Assembly (NCBI RefSeq): GCF_958298935.1
Contig: NC_084924.1
Coordinates: 23,533,819-23,597,818 of the forward strand
DNA: 64,000 nucleotides
Reading direction: 5' to 3'
DNA from: Phragmites australis
Lineage: Eukaryota > Streptophyta > Magnoliopsida > Poales > Poaceae
Position numbers and translations under genes: made by a program. The notes under the pieces were generated by a model. That model was given only the letters and a program-made list of their open reading frames with translations. It made no database searches and was not told the DNA's origin. Positions 1 through 11,711 of the stretch are shown in pieces. The stretch's first letter is position 1. Every line of letters starts with the position of its first letter.

Positions 1-929
1 TAGTCCGAAGCGGCGTGAAGTGCCAATACTTGGCCAAGGGTTCAAACAGGCCTTCGACAAAGATGCAACTCATACCACCAGTATGGCCATTAATGCGGTG
101 GGGAATTGACATTATCAGACAGTTACCAGTCGCCCTAGGAAACTTGCGTTATGCCATTGTTGTAGTCGAGTACCTCTTGAAATGGGTGGAGGCGATGCAG
201 CTGGTGAACATAACATCAAAAAATGTCCAAAAATTCTTGTGGTAAAATATCATCTGCCGCTTCGGCGTCCCTCGCGAGGTGACTGTTGATAACGGTACAC
301 AATTTGACAACGAAGGGTTCAGAAAATTCTACGAAGGCCTGGGAATTAAAGTCCATTGCGCATCAGTGTATCACTCACATTCAAATGGAGCTATGGAGAG
401 GGAAAATGACATCATCTTAATTGGTGTCGCAAGACGTTTGCAAAGTCTACCAAAAGGAAAGTGGGTGGAAGAGCTGTCGAAGGTCTTGTGGCCTGTATGA
501 ACAACTGTAATAAGACCGATAGGGTTCATGCCATTTCGTTTGCTATTCGGTGAAGAGGCAATGACTCCGTAGGAATGTAAAAATAAATCATTTCGAGTCA
601 TGGCTGAATCAACCCAAAATAAAGAATCAGTATCAAAAGATACAGTAGAGGAGGTGAGAATGCAGGCCATTGAAAACCTGACCAAATATCAGGAGGAAAC
701 TAGGAGATGGACAGATAAGAAAATGTCCCCAAAGGAGTTCGCTCCTGTAGACTTGGTACTGTGGAGGCTCACTACTTCGACCGTGGAAAATTGCAAAGTA
801 GGTGGGATGGACCTTTCTTGGTGAAGAGGTCATTAAGGCTCTGCGGGCCTTATCACCTGGCTACTGTCGAAGGGGAAGAGCTTCCGCACACTTGGAATGC
901 TGACAACTTACGCAAGTTTTATGTGTAGT
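1..929 (+). pseudogene. Ty3/gypsy Tat-type integrase, 3' end of pol (broken)
   Basis: A retrotransposon integrase core followed by the pol C-terminus, cut at the left window edge. One frame runs from about 15 to 824 with in-frame stops near 243, 498 and 570. It shows the first catalytic Asp in a WGIDII block, the second in VTVDNGTQF (from 279), and the third acidic residue in SNGAMEREN. The last part reads RKFYV and stops at about 929 after a frameshift. A chromodomain is absent and the WGIDII/EAMQL style matches the Tat/Athila-side gypsy integrases rather than chromoviruses. Integrase would insert the element cDNA into host DNA, but this copy cannot be functional. It is the 5'-most visible part of the plus-oriented element that continues, split by insertions, to about 11055. 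Confidence 0.85.
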
Positions 930-1451
930 AACCATAGAAGATGTCTTTGTATTGGTGGGCGAAGTACACGAATCAATGCAACATTTATGTAAATTTCTTT
1001 TTGCAATTTAATCAAAACAATGTACGGGTGCTGTACTCTTTTCCTCACAGGGGAACCCTTCGTCAGGGCGTGAGGTTTTTAATGAGTCAGTGACCTTTGT
1101 AAACCCTCTAATATATATGGAATTACCCCCAAGAAAGCGTGTACTTTTGTTGAATTTAAGCATAATTCATCGTCGAACTGTTGCAGGCCTTCCGAAAAAG
1201 GAAGCACACCAATCGACAAGAGGCGGGCCGAGAACTCGCCATAAAAGTCAACGTATGGAATGTCAAAGAAAGACATCTTACCTTTCAACTTTAGACGGGC
1301 GTAAACCCGTAGCAAAATTTCAAAGCTTATTAGTCGCTTCGAAGTTGTCCATATTTTAAAGCATCTATCTTTCTGCAGCATCTTTGCCCTTATGGAAAAG
1401 TAATTATGATTCAGTTACACACATGAATATCTATGTAATGCTCAAAAAAAA
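930..1451 (+). other. Non-coding 3' internal region of the Tat element
   Basis: Sequence between the pol stop and the tandem array. No coding frame with a recognisable product was found; the open frames around 1079-1381 lack any family features. Confidence 0.5.
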
Positions 1452-1957
1452 GTCAAACTGCTGCTTAACATCAAAGATGGCACACCTCTCAGCTAAAAGT
1501 CGGGGGCTAAGAGTGCCTTCCCCCACACCGAAGGCAAAACATACCTTTGGGAGCAAAAGCCGAAGTGCTGCTTGACCTGAAAGAAGGCGGCGCACCTCTC
1601 AACTAAAAGTTAGAGGCTAAGAGTGCATGCCCTCACACCGAAGGCAAAACATACATTCGAGAAAAAAAGTTGAAGTGTTGCTTAACCTCAAAGATTGCGC
1701 ACCTCTCGACTAAAAGTCAGGACCTAAGAGTGCCTACCCCCCGCACCGATGGTAAAATATACATTCGGGAGCAAAAGCCAAAGTGCTGCTCGACCTTAAA
1801 GAAGGTGGCGCAACTCTCAACCAAAAGTCAGGGGCTAAGAGTGCCTACCCCCACACCGAAAGTAAAACATACCTTCAGGAGAAAAAGCCGAAGTTCTGCT
1901 TGACGTCAAAGAAGGCAGCGCACCTCTTAACTAAAAGTTGGGGGCTAAGAGTGCCTG
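1452..1957 (+). repeat. Tandem array, about 110-bp units (segment 1)
   Basis: The phrase GGGGCTAAGAGTGCC recurs with its central C at about 1507, 1617, 1724, 1835 and 1945, giving spacings of 107-111 bp. Each unit also contains CACCGAAGGCAAAACATACC and a GCTGCTTGACCT block. Position downstream of pol and before an antisense gene fits the tandem repeats often found in the 3' region of Tat-type elements. The array is interrupted at 1958 by a solo LTR and resumes at 5882 and 8250. Confidence 0.9.
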
Positions 1958-4900
1958 TGTAACACCCTGATTTTTAGAATTTATAACTTTTTAAAATTTT
2001 CCAAGATTATTAAATACCTTCAACAATAGTATAGGTTTAAAACATATTTTCTTAATCAATCAATCAATATAGGTTATTATTTTGTGTGCATTGCATGCTG
2101 AGTTTTGTTAGGAAATAGGTAAATGCATTAGAGTTTTTTTCTTTTTCTTTCCCTTTGGTGTTTTGAGCGAAAAAGATTTTGAAAAGGTTTTACAAAACTC
2201 AGAAGTGAATAAGATAATGATCTTAATGGTTGGAATTCAAAATCCTTGAATACATCATCTATTCAATCCTTGATAATACTTGATCCTTCTCCAGTTCAAT
2301 TCAAATATTATCTAAATCGTTGTTTAAAGTCAATCTCTCCTCTTTCTCAAAATTTTACCCAAATCCAAATTCAAATTCCTTATCTACTCCTATTCTTGTT
2401 CAACCTCATTTTTCGTTTCTCTTAAATTCACTCCAAGCTCAATTCAAATTTAAACCTATTCAAATTTCTCAAAACATTTCTTTTCTAAACCCAAGATATA
2501 CCTAAAGTGTATTTGGGATCAACCTTTCTCAAGTCCAAACCCTTAGCCAAGTCATCTTGATGGCCCAACAAAGGACCACAAAATCTATAAATTTTCGTGA
2601 GTCCTAGACAGTCTCATCTTCCTATGAAGTTTCGGAGTTCAAAACGGTCTCAAATGCAAATCTTGAAACTACCAAAGTTGTAAGTCTCGTTAAGATCTTC
2701 GATTAGAACCTATGGAAGTCCCCTTTTGGATAGCGGAGCTAGGAGTTATGGCCCCCGAAATTAGTGCTACGCAGATAAGTCTGAGTTCAAACACTTTATC
2801 TTGTGGTACATTTTTGAAAATCAAGATGGTATTTTTAGAAGTTTCAATGAATACTAAAGTTTTAGATCTTTTCATTTAATATAATTTAGAGTCAAGAAAT
2901 GTCCAATTTGGATTCCGGATGATGGACATATCATCCTCGAAATAGAGAGCTGCAAAAAAGGAAACTGTAACCGACTCAACCAGTCGCCCCTAGTCCTATA
3001 AGTATGAGTTGTACACGCTCTCCTACCTCTATTCCACTCCACAAAACCCTAGAAGTTGCTGCTGCCTTGTCTGTGCGCCGCCGTTCGCTGGAGCCACCAT
3101 CACCGCCGCCCGTGATGCACAATTCATCATCTTCTCCGTGAATCCTCCTTCGTCGACCATCAAAGCAAGGTGAGGACCCCCTTCTTCTCCTCGCTTAATA
3201 CTTTTTATCATCATACTAAGTCCCTAGCCAAGCTCTAGCCTCATCCACAGCCCGATCTACGTCGCCACGGTCGTCACCATCACGGACAGCTACGCTGTAG
3301 CCGATTGGCATCGATGTTCTCGACCGATCAGAGGTCAAATCGCCAAGCCCTTTTAGCAGTGCATGTCCAATGATGTTCCCCATGCCCCCACCAACCAGGT
3401 CGGCTAGTAGAGCAGCCATACCACTGTAATCAAGGTCGACATACTCGCTGTCCGGTTTCTGGACGCGTTCTACGCGCGCACCGGATTTGCATTCGCGTTC
3501 CCCATCAATCCAAAAGCCGTATGGATGCACCAACCACGTTACAGCGTGTCCCATCAAGTCTTCTACGTGACCCTAGGATCCCATCCCCGTTTGTGCAACG
3601 ACACGACCAGGACGCCATTGCCAACCACAACACGTCGCAGCTATCACCCATCTCATCTCCGTTGATCGTTCTTCCTCTCATTGGATGATCTACCCAAAAC
3701 TATGCTGTAGCATTGTGTTCCCGAGATATATGAACATCTCTGTTCAAACTGATTCTCAAATTTCATAGCCAATCTCCTAGAACGCGAGTGTCTTTGTTCC
3801 TGCATCTGTTCGCGGTCACCACCAAACCTAGAAGCAGTCATCGCTGTTTTGCCGCTACCTTGGATGACCCCTTACAAAACCAACTATACCGCTGAGTTAG
3901 TCTTTCTGCATTTTACATTATGCTTCCCTCATTTCACTGAAACACCACTAAAGCCCAACATCGATGTATGTGGCCACGTGCCCGACGCCATCTCCGACGA
4001 AACCCGAACCACCACCACTATATAGAGTCATCAGTAGTATCCTTAACCTAGAAGCGCAACCTTCAGCCTTTTTGATCTATCATAGGTGATCGAGACTAGA
4101 TCTCCGCATATCCATTCTTTAATCCAAGATGGTACTTGCATAGCATGCCAAGTCTACGCCACATCATTCTCCTTAGCCTAGTCAGCGAAGTCTAGTCTGC
4201 CCTACACTTCTTGAATCTTGTGCAATAATGTTGCCAAGCCTGACACAGTGATTGTGCAATAAATATTTTCCCATAGAAAGATAGTTTTGGAAAATCAGCA
4301 TTTCCTTTTTAGTCTAATCTATCTCTCGAAAGCTGTTCTCTTTTCATCTTAACTCTGATTTAGGCGATTCTTGCGTATAAATGTTTCTAAAATCATCCCT
4401 ATCCAACCATAGTATTTCTAAAGTGTTTTGATGATGTTTGGTATGTTGTTCTTAGTGTTTTCCTTTGTGTTGTATGTCGGTAATTCTCGCGATTAGTCAA
4501 TAACGTTCTGGAGCAGTTCGGGGGACTTTAAGACCAAGATTTCGACAACACTAAGCAGTATTGGGTAAAAGGCAAGTGTCCTTGATCATCTTGAACCTAT
4601 TGTTTTAAATTGTTTTGTTTTACAAAATTGCATGCAGTGTTTGTCAATATGATGGGTAGTCACCCATGTTACGATTTTCCCTAGATTTTCCCTTATCATC
4701 CCTTGGAACCTAGATGGTTTATGGTTAGGTATTTTTGTTGAGTAGATTGCTTAGCCATGCTTTTGGGATACTGGGAAGTGTCATAATATTGACTAATGAA
4801 CATATGCAACAATGGTGGTTAATTTGCTAATGGTCTAGCAACATGGAACCTTATGCCTTGAGCAAAGTGGTTTTGATAGTGGTCATAGTTATGATGTTGG

Positions 4901-5881
4901 TTTAGTGTTTGCTCAAGTAACCAAAGTAAGGACATGTTCATGGAGCGACAACCCAAGAAGTAACATACCAACCATGAGGCTGATATGGGTAAAGCATGAC
5001 ATACTAGTTAGAGTCTATCCAGCGTGTGTTGTATTAGCACAAAAGGAGGCTTCTGGGTAGGAGTTGAACTCGCGTAAATCCTGGCGGTGAAATCTAGTGG
5101 GCAGACACATACTGGATTAGTCTCTGGTTTGTGATTTTTTGGCGACACACCACTAGCGTGTGTTAAGTGTCTTGCAAACACGGCAACATGGAATTTGCTG
5201 ACTCATGGGAAAAGTTGGACAACCTCTGCAGAGTGTAAAAACTGTTATAATAGCCGTGCTCATGGTTATGAGAGACTTGGATCCTCACATGATTAGTGGG
5301 TTGTGGTTATGGGTTTGGTTGTGGTTTTGGTTGTAGTACAGGGAGTACTAGACGGTTATGGTGTGCAAGGTGGGGAGCCTTGTATGCTGGGTGTTGGACT
5401 GTACGGGTTATATTCACTTAATAATTGTTTAATGCTTTCTGAGTCCAAATATGTTTTCATTACTTGCATTTACGCAAATATACCATGTGTTAACTTATTC
5501 CTAATATAAGCCTGCATATCATTATCTTTCCAACACTTGCTGAGCGCATCATGTGCTTACACTTGCTATTTTCCCTATGTCATGCGACATATGTGCTGCT
5601 ACTCAGTGAGTGAAGATGTTGAAGACTATCAAGATGAGATTGTGACATTCTAGGCATGTGTCTCCCAGTCGGTTGCCTGCGGTATTGTTAGGCACCAGTG
5701 CTTCTGTTCTGCTGCATATATCCTTATAGAAGACAATATATGTCAATTGCTGTAAGAGTTTAATATATATTCTATAAAAGCATTTCTTTTGTTACTTCAC
5801 CTGTGACGACCTTATGTGTGTTGAACATCCTGGGCACACATAAGTCGCATATGGTTTTGTCCATTAAAACTGGGTGTGATA
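1958..5881 (+). mobile_element. Solo LTR, 3.92 kb, long-LTR (Tekay-like) gypsy family
   Basis: Starts TGTAACACCC and ends GGGTGTGATA, the expected TG...CA with the final C changed to T. It is flanked by GCCTG (1953-1957) and GCTTG (5882-5886), a 5-bp target duplication with one C-to-T change. It lies inside a unit of the 110-bp array, so the flanks join into a continuous repeat. There is no gag or pol inside. Several internal stretches (for example AGGCGATTCTTG near 4373 and GCAAGTGTCCTTGATCA near 4572) recur in order in the LTR beginning at 61774, which supports an LTR family. The lineage is inferred from length and terminal sequence. Confidence 0.8.
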
Positions 5882-6056
5882 GCTTGCCCTTGCACCGTAG
5901 GAAAAACATACATTCAGGAGAAAGAGCCGAACTGCTGCTTGACCTCAAAGAAGGCGGTGCACCTCTTGACTAAAAGTTGGGGGCTAAGAGTGCTTGCCCC
6001 CGCACCGAAGGAAAAACATACCTTCTGGAGAAAAAGCCGAAGTGCTGCTTGACCTC
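5882..6056 (+). repeat. Tandem array, about 110-bp units (segment 2)
   Basis: Continuation of the array after the solo LTR, about one and a half units. It ends at GACCTC where the LTR starting at 6057 is inserted. Confidence 0.85.
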
Positions 6057-6938
6057 TGTCGAGGGTAGATTCTTGACAGTGATTCCAGGGTATGTTGGAC
6101 AGTGGGTGCGTGATCTTTATTCGGAATGCGTCTGTTGAATCTGGCTGTGTCTGTGTAACTCAAGCACATTGGGGTTTATCCAAGTTCAGGCCCCCCTCAG
6201 GGTAATAGCCCTACATCCTGTGTATTCTTTTCTTGTGGTCTAAGTGAGGTACAGATGATGTTCTTGTCCAGCCTTCTACTTATTTTATCAAAAAAATCCT
6301 GCCCTTCAAGCCTAGTACTCCTCCCTTTATATATCAGAGGGAGTGAGGACTTACACGTGAGTCAAGACATAGACCCAGGCCTAGCTAGAGCTTTCCACCT
6401 AGGTCCATCATTACTAAGAGCAGACGTATCCCATTTGCTCTACAGTGCTATAGAGCCTGTCCCATTGCTCCACCGCTTGCATCATCCCGGTGGCCCGAAC
6501 TGCCCTATCCCATCCCCACGCGCTGCCTGCGCACCTACAAAAGAACTCTTGCCACGCCTATCAGGCCGTCCCGTAGCGTTTAATGCTACGAGACGAGTCA
6601 TGGCCGCTCTGCACCGACCATGTCGTGGACGACCAGAAAGGGGACCTAGGGAAGGCAAATACTCAAGTGAAAAATCATTTATTGTGATTAGATTGCTTAG
6701 ACACATACCTGCCCCATGACAAGAGGAGACTAGTCGCGGGGTTTGCTCCTACGATTGGGTATTGGTCGCGGAGCTCGGTCGGAGAGCCTGGTTGCATGGT
6801 CGCTGGCTGGTCGCACGGTTGTTGACTGGTCGTGCGGGAGGACCACGGTTCTGGACAAAACATGGTATGTGGCACCTGCTGATATCGTACCAGCGTGGGT
6901 CCGCCCGCGAGGGAACCCCACTATTCTTTACACCGATA
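6057..6938 (-). mobile_element. 3' LTR of a minus-oriented Tat-type element
   Basis: The block starts TGTCGAGGGTAG and ends ACACCGATA, immediately followed by GTAGCTCCC. The complete LTR at 49878-50463 has the same layout (TGTCGAAGATT...TATTCGACA, then GTAGCTCCC), and both share a 'gtaata(g)ccctacatcctgtg'-like stretch. On the minus strand the GTAGCTCCC flank reads as a purine-rich tract before the LTR, so this is a 3' LTR of a minus-strand element. It is inserted in the 110-bp array at GACCTC. The last two bases are TA where CA is expected. Confidence 0.65.
6324..6336 (-). promoter_or_regulatory. TATA box of the LTR
   Basis: The minus strand reads GATATATAAAGGGAG. It sits inside the LTR and supports minus orientation. 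Confidence 0.5.
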
Positions 6939-7230
6939 GTAGCTCCCAAGCTCCTTCGCAGATGCAGTGGACGGAACAGTCTGTCAAATGGCTGTGACTA
7001 GACTTAGTTGAACCACTTGGGCCCTAGGTGAATATGAGTTCACCTGGGGATGATCAGCGATACGGTCCATTTTCGTGGTCACCCCAGAAAACCGCATCCC
7101 AATGGGAGGTTAATCGTCCATAGAAAAAGGATAGTGGGAGAGAGAAACCTTAATGGATGCTGGATTTCAAGGGGATTTTGGTTCCCCAGACAGATCCTCG
7201 GGAGCCAGGGCGGTGGAACCGAGCTGATCC

Positions 7231-7237
7231 TATAAAC
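7231..7237 (+). promoter_or_regulatory. TATA-like box upstream of the antisense gene
   Basis: CCTATAAACGGGAGG on the plus strand lies about 110 bp before the ATG at 7346. A similar CTATAAATAGAGGGG lies 96 bp before an ATG in the Tat element on the right (55058). Confidence 0.4.
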
Positions 7238-7345
7238 GGGAGGACGGAAGGCCCCAGAAATCTCTTCGCCACCTGAGCTCTTGCGCTAGAGACCCTCACC
7301 TCTAGCCCCCACCAGAGCCTTTCAAACAACCACCATTGCATCCTC

Positions 7346-8249
7346 ATGGCACCGCGCACCGGAAAGGAGGCCGACTTCCCCAAGTCCAAGTGCAGCGCCA
7401 TGAAGCTGAAGCAGATGTACGAGAACCGTGTGCTTCTGCATCGTTTGTCCTCCGGGTACCGCCCTGGGGGAGATGTTCCTACTCCCCGCTAGGGGGAGAT
7501 CGTAATATTTGCTTCATTTTTCTTGGCCTGTCTCATGTCCTCTTTCTCCGAGTTCTTCTACACCGTCATCTCCTTCTATGACATCTGCCATCTTCATCTG
7601 AACCCCAACTCCATCATCATGCTAAGCATCTTTGCTCACATGTGCGAGAACTTCATAGGGGTCGAGCAATGTCTCGATCTCTTGAGATTTTTCTATGTGG
7701 CTCAGCTGCAGCCAAGGCCGTCCACCGGGAGGTGCGGTTCCCATCTCCAAGACGGTGTCGCCAGCTCCTACTTGGAGACGAACCTAAAATCGTCGTGATC
7801 AGGATGGAGGGAGAAGTGGTTCTACCTCATGACCGACAACTCCCTTGACAACCTTCGCATTCCTAAAGCACTGGCATGACTTGTAGAGAGTTGGGCGAGC
7901 TCTCCCACGCTGACCGTCGAGCTACTATCCCTCGCCAACCTGGTCAGGGGGCTAGCGAAAGCCGGTCTATCGGGGTCAGATGTTGTGCATGACTTCATCA
8001 AGCACTGGCTCTGCCCCTTACGGCGAAGGGCGTACTCGGCCTACCTGTACACCGGGAGCGACGTTGATACCCGTGAGAGTTCTGCAAGTAATGTTACAAC
8101 TGTCTCCTTTCCTCGAGAGGTTTGATCAAGTGGTGTTTTACTATTATTATTTTAGATCTTCTCGACGAGGTCATCAATCTACAGGTCAAATGGCTGATGG
8201 CGGTGGCCACCAGGAAAGGAGGCCCTCCATGCATCCCTCTATGCCCTCT
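7346..8249 (+). pseudogene. Antisense gene of a Tat-type element, PF04195-like domain
   Basis: The frame opens with ATG at 7346 (MAPRTGKEADFPKSK) and, after stops and a frameshift, carries FYDICHLHLNPNSIIML followed by CENFIGVEQCLDLLRFF. The pattern of aromatic residues, HLNPNSI and then an E...F.G...LD.FR block is that of the plant 'putative gypsy type transposon' family (Pfam PF04195). The reading direction is opposite to the LTR it accompanies, as in the additional antisense ORFs known in Tat elements of grasses. Function is unknown. The right end is fused to the tandem array at about 8249, so the remaining gene and the gag-pol of this element have been deleted. Family call is from remembered motif shape, not a search. 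Confidence 0.6.
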
Positions 8250-8460
8250 GTGCTACTCGACCTCTAAGAAGGCAGTGATCTATCGACTAAAAGTCAGGGG
8301 CTAAGAGTGCCTACCCCCACACCGAAGGCAAAACATACCTTTAGAAGAAAAGCCAAAGTACTGCTCGGCCTTAAAAGAAGGTGGCACACCTCTCAACTCA
8401 AAGTCGGGGGCTAAGAGTGCCTGCCCCCACACCGAAGGCACAAGATACCTTCGGAAACAA
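8250..8460 (+). repeat. Tandem array, about 110-bp units (segment 3)
   Basis: The array resumes within a unit (GTGCTACTCGACCTC) and continues for about two units, with AGGGGCTAAGAGTGCC near 8296 and GGGGGCTAAGAGTGCC near 8408. The match to the left flank of the 6057 insertion is longer than a target duplication, which suggests that a deletion joined the inserted element to a downstream unit. Confidence 0.85.
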
Positions 8461-8998
8461 AAAATAAGGTAGCGAACAAAGAAGCCTAACGTTAATCCTA
8501 AAACATGGGCAATGTCCACAAAACAAAATGAAAATTTAGCAAAATAAAAGGCAAAGCCTGGACAACCATCGCCACAAAATGTGCAATCACATTTATAATT
8601 AATAGCAATTACGAAGCGAAACCAAGAAGGGAGATACATTGCCCTTGAGGAATCGGCCGTAGATACTAGGCCTTCGAGCGTGAGTAAGCGATTAAATGAA
8701 AGGTAAATTTGTTGAGGCAACATCAAAAGTAGTCATCAACAAATGACGCTTTGCGCTTGGTGTTGCCGAAGGTCCCTACGGCTTCAAAGTCGTGGGGGGG
8801 GGGGGGACGGTGTTTTCCAAATGACACTTCATGCGTGGTTTTGTCGAAGGTCCCTACGGCTTCAAAGTCTTTGGAGACAACATTTTCCAGATCACGATTC
8901 GCACACGATACGGCCAAAGGTCCAAATCAATGGAAGATCGAGTCGATAAGCTCAATATATAATGCCCGAAGATAATAATCTTTTCAATGTTAATGACT
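8461..8998. other. Non-coding 3' internal region with a two-copy 70-78 bp repeat
   Basis: No recognisable gene. Two adjacent copies of a 70-78 bp unit lie at 8741-8818 and 8819-8889, sharing GAAGGTCCCTACGGCTTCAA. The first contains a run of 13 G at 8794-8806. This is the stretch between the array and the end of the antisense gene. Confidence 0.6.
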
Positions 8999-11055
8999 TT
9001 ATTCAGCAAATTCATAAATGTCAGGATCTACAAAATCTTTATACCATTGGCTGAAGCCAAATTGAAAGGCTATGCCTTGACTGGCATAAAAAGGCAGCGT
9101 TGGATCCAATGGGGATCCAATATAATTAGATGAAGAAGTAGTAGATGAAGATGTAGGAGAAGCACTCCTGCCTTCGACTTGTCGCACTATTTGTGAAGAA
9201 TAAGGCCCTTGGTAGTAGCAAAACTGATATTGACAGGGCGGGAATCCATGATTATCGTCTTCTGGCTCAGGCTTCGGGTCGACGAACATATGCGGAGGTT
9301 CTAAGTCTCCGCGCACAATCCTGCAGGCCTCACACTCAGCCTTACGCGTCTCTAAAACTGAAGGGCTAAAAGACTTCCAGAACACTTTGGAGTTGGAATT
9401 CATTACATCATAGGACCTACACTTCGGTCTCCAGTACCTCCCAAAATCAATAGCTGGGTGGCAACGATGGAAGGAATCCCAGCAAGACCAAGACATAAAA
9501 AATTGTCCCGCATCACAGTGATGGGAACAACATCTTCGGCTACCTGTGTAGTGTTTGAAGGTAGGACCAGCGCAGGGAGCAAAGATAGTCAAAACATTTA
9601 ACAATAAATAAAAGCGTATACATTACAATATATTTTAGTTGGTAACCAAACATTCAAAACCCAAAACAATGCTTCACGCACTCTTCACACCTTCTCATTT
9701 TCTTTGGCCGCCTTAGTCGTCGCTCTGGCGGAAGGGTCATCCTTCTCTTTTTCCCGTAGAAAAAAGGGTCCTTAAATATGCAAGTGGCAAAAATCTTGAA
9801 AGCACAACTAAAAAGACATACTCGTTGGCGGTTGATTTCCGCCTCCTGGAGGGCGAGCTCACAGCCATGTTTACACCAGTAGTTGGTGGTGAACGATCGC
9901 GTAGTGGCCTTCGATGCCCTCGACACAACCAAAGTTGACATGTCCAAAGGATAGTAGAAGGTTGGTTTTTGAAGCGCAGTATGATGGTCACTGCCAGTCT
10001 TCTCATTTGACTGGACTAAACTCCTAGCTGAGACCATAGCACAGAAGTCACTGTACAGCTGGACCGCAGGCAAAAGGCTGCTGCTAGTTTCATAGACCAT
10101 CCAAAATGGCCACCCAGCCCGACAAGGTTAAGCGTTGGAGGCGTGGCTGAAGCGCCGATTCCATCGAAAGTATTACTAATTGCTTCACAGACTGCAATGA
10201 CCTTGAGCTCTAGTTCTTCTAGCACAACGAGGGCACCATCGGATAGCAACTTCGCCTCATCTAGTTCTTCATGTAGTCACTGTGCTTTAGCTTTTTCAGC
10301 GTTGTAGAGGGCTTGCAGCTCCGAGACTTGAGCTTCAGACACTATTAGATTCTGGCGAAGGTAGGTGACTTCTTCTTCTGCACTCTATTTGCTCGAGCGA
10401 AGGGAGCTCACTTCTTTTTTAAGCTGCTGCGAGCGCAGATCAGCCTCCTTCACTCATTGCACGAACTCCCTTTTTTGGGGCTTGGCCTTCTCCGCTCGGG
10501 CTTGAAACAGGGCCCTTTGCGCCTCCACATTTTTTGCGCGGGCCTCAGAATGCTCCGCTTGCTTGCACTGAGCGCACAAAATAAGCATAGCCTGCGATAG
10601 CATGTAGGTATGAGAACGTGCAAGCGAAGAAAAGCTGAAGGACAATACAAAATACCTTTGCAATTGCCACACTGGAGGCGTTGATGAGCTCAACAGCGGG
10701 CTTTCGTGCCAGAGAAATCTCATGCTTGGGGAGAACGAAGCTGCCAAACATCCTATTTGTGTCATTGACCTCCCCCGAGCTTGGCACCAACAAAGAAATC
10801 TTGAAGGATTTGACGTCAATAGCCTTCGTGTCAAGTAAGCCGCTATGAATCATAAGCCCTTTTCCGCCATGGTGAGGCATGGGCGGCGAGGTATTCTCCT
10901 CTTCAGTCTCTATGGCTTTGTGGCCTTCGAACGAACTGTCCTTAGAGGAAGAACTCAAAGATGAAGAGGTAGAGGCGATTCAGCTCTAGCTTCTTCAACA
11001 TTTTTTGCTCCTTCGGCCTCCTCAGCCACCCCCCTCGCTGGCTCGGTGGTAACGC
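8999..11055 (-). pseudogene. Spliced antisense coiled-coil gene of the Tat element (5' end lost)
   Basis: Minus-strand coding pieces lie head-on to the plus-strand pol of the same element. From right to left: a segment with GLMIHSGLLDTKAIDVKSFK (10958-10655) ending at a GT donor (AAAG^GTATTT); an AG acceptor near 10578 (GCGCTCAG^TGCAAG) opening a heptad-rich stretch (VTYLRQNL...ALVVLEELELKVIA); then a globular part (LGGHFGW, FCAMVSARSLVQS, SYWCKHG-like NYWCKHG, INRQR) to about 9825; and last pieces ending YEFAE at 8999. Several stops and frameshifts are present. Sequence right of about 11055 belongs to another element, so the N-terminal part is missing; by analogy with 50983-53620 that part may have been a PF04195-like domain. 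Function is unknown. Confidence 0.6.
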
Positions 11056-11711
11056 ATGGATTCGAAGATAACCCACAAGATAGTCATGTGAGTTTCATGA
11101 ATTATGATCCTTGTTTGCCTTTTTCAATTGATATCAATGTCTCCTACCTTTACAGTTGGTATATCTTTTCAATTGGTATCATTTTACTGGATCATGATTT
11201 ATAAAGCTCTCTCCCATGTGCTCTACCACTCTTCTTTGAGTTCAACATGTGTTTGTAGCTCTTTTTAAGACTGTTGACAAAGAGGGAGAAGTTTGATGAC
11301 CAAAGCAAGAGGCATGCCTAGTGGAGAACAAGCAAGATGCCAAGGTTGACGAAGGGGGACTCTATCAAAAGCATGCAATGAAGAAGCTCATTCATGGGTC
11401 AATCAAGGGAGATAGTGGCTATGGAGAAAGGGGGAGCCACAACAAAAGGGGGACTAAGTGGTAAGAGCATGCATCCAAACAATTTGGTAAGACTTTGTGC
11501 TCTCTACAATTAGTATCATTTATTATTTGCCATTTGCTTTGGTTGTGTTATCATCAATCACCACAAAGGGAGAGATTGTAGTGAAAATGACCCTATTAGG
11601 CCATGCTTGTGGTCATTGGGACTAATATGTTTGTCAAGTATATGCTTAAGTAGGTCTCATTGATGCAATACATGAAGAGGTCACCGCAGTCGGGACAAAG
11701 ATGGACTAAAC

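Noticed and set aside
5303..5509. 68-codon frame in the solo LTR
   Set aside because: Short, hydrophobic, low complexity, inside an LTR; no support.
6743..7001. Overlapping frames on both strands near 6.7-7.0 kb
   Set aside because: They straddle the LTR end at 6938 and are unrelated to any protein pattern.
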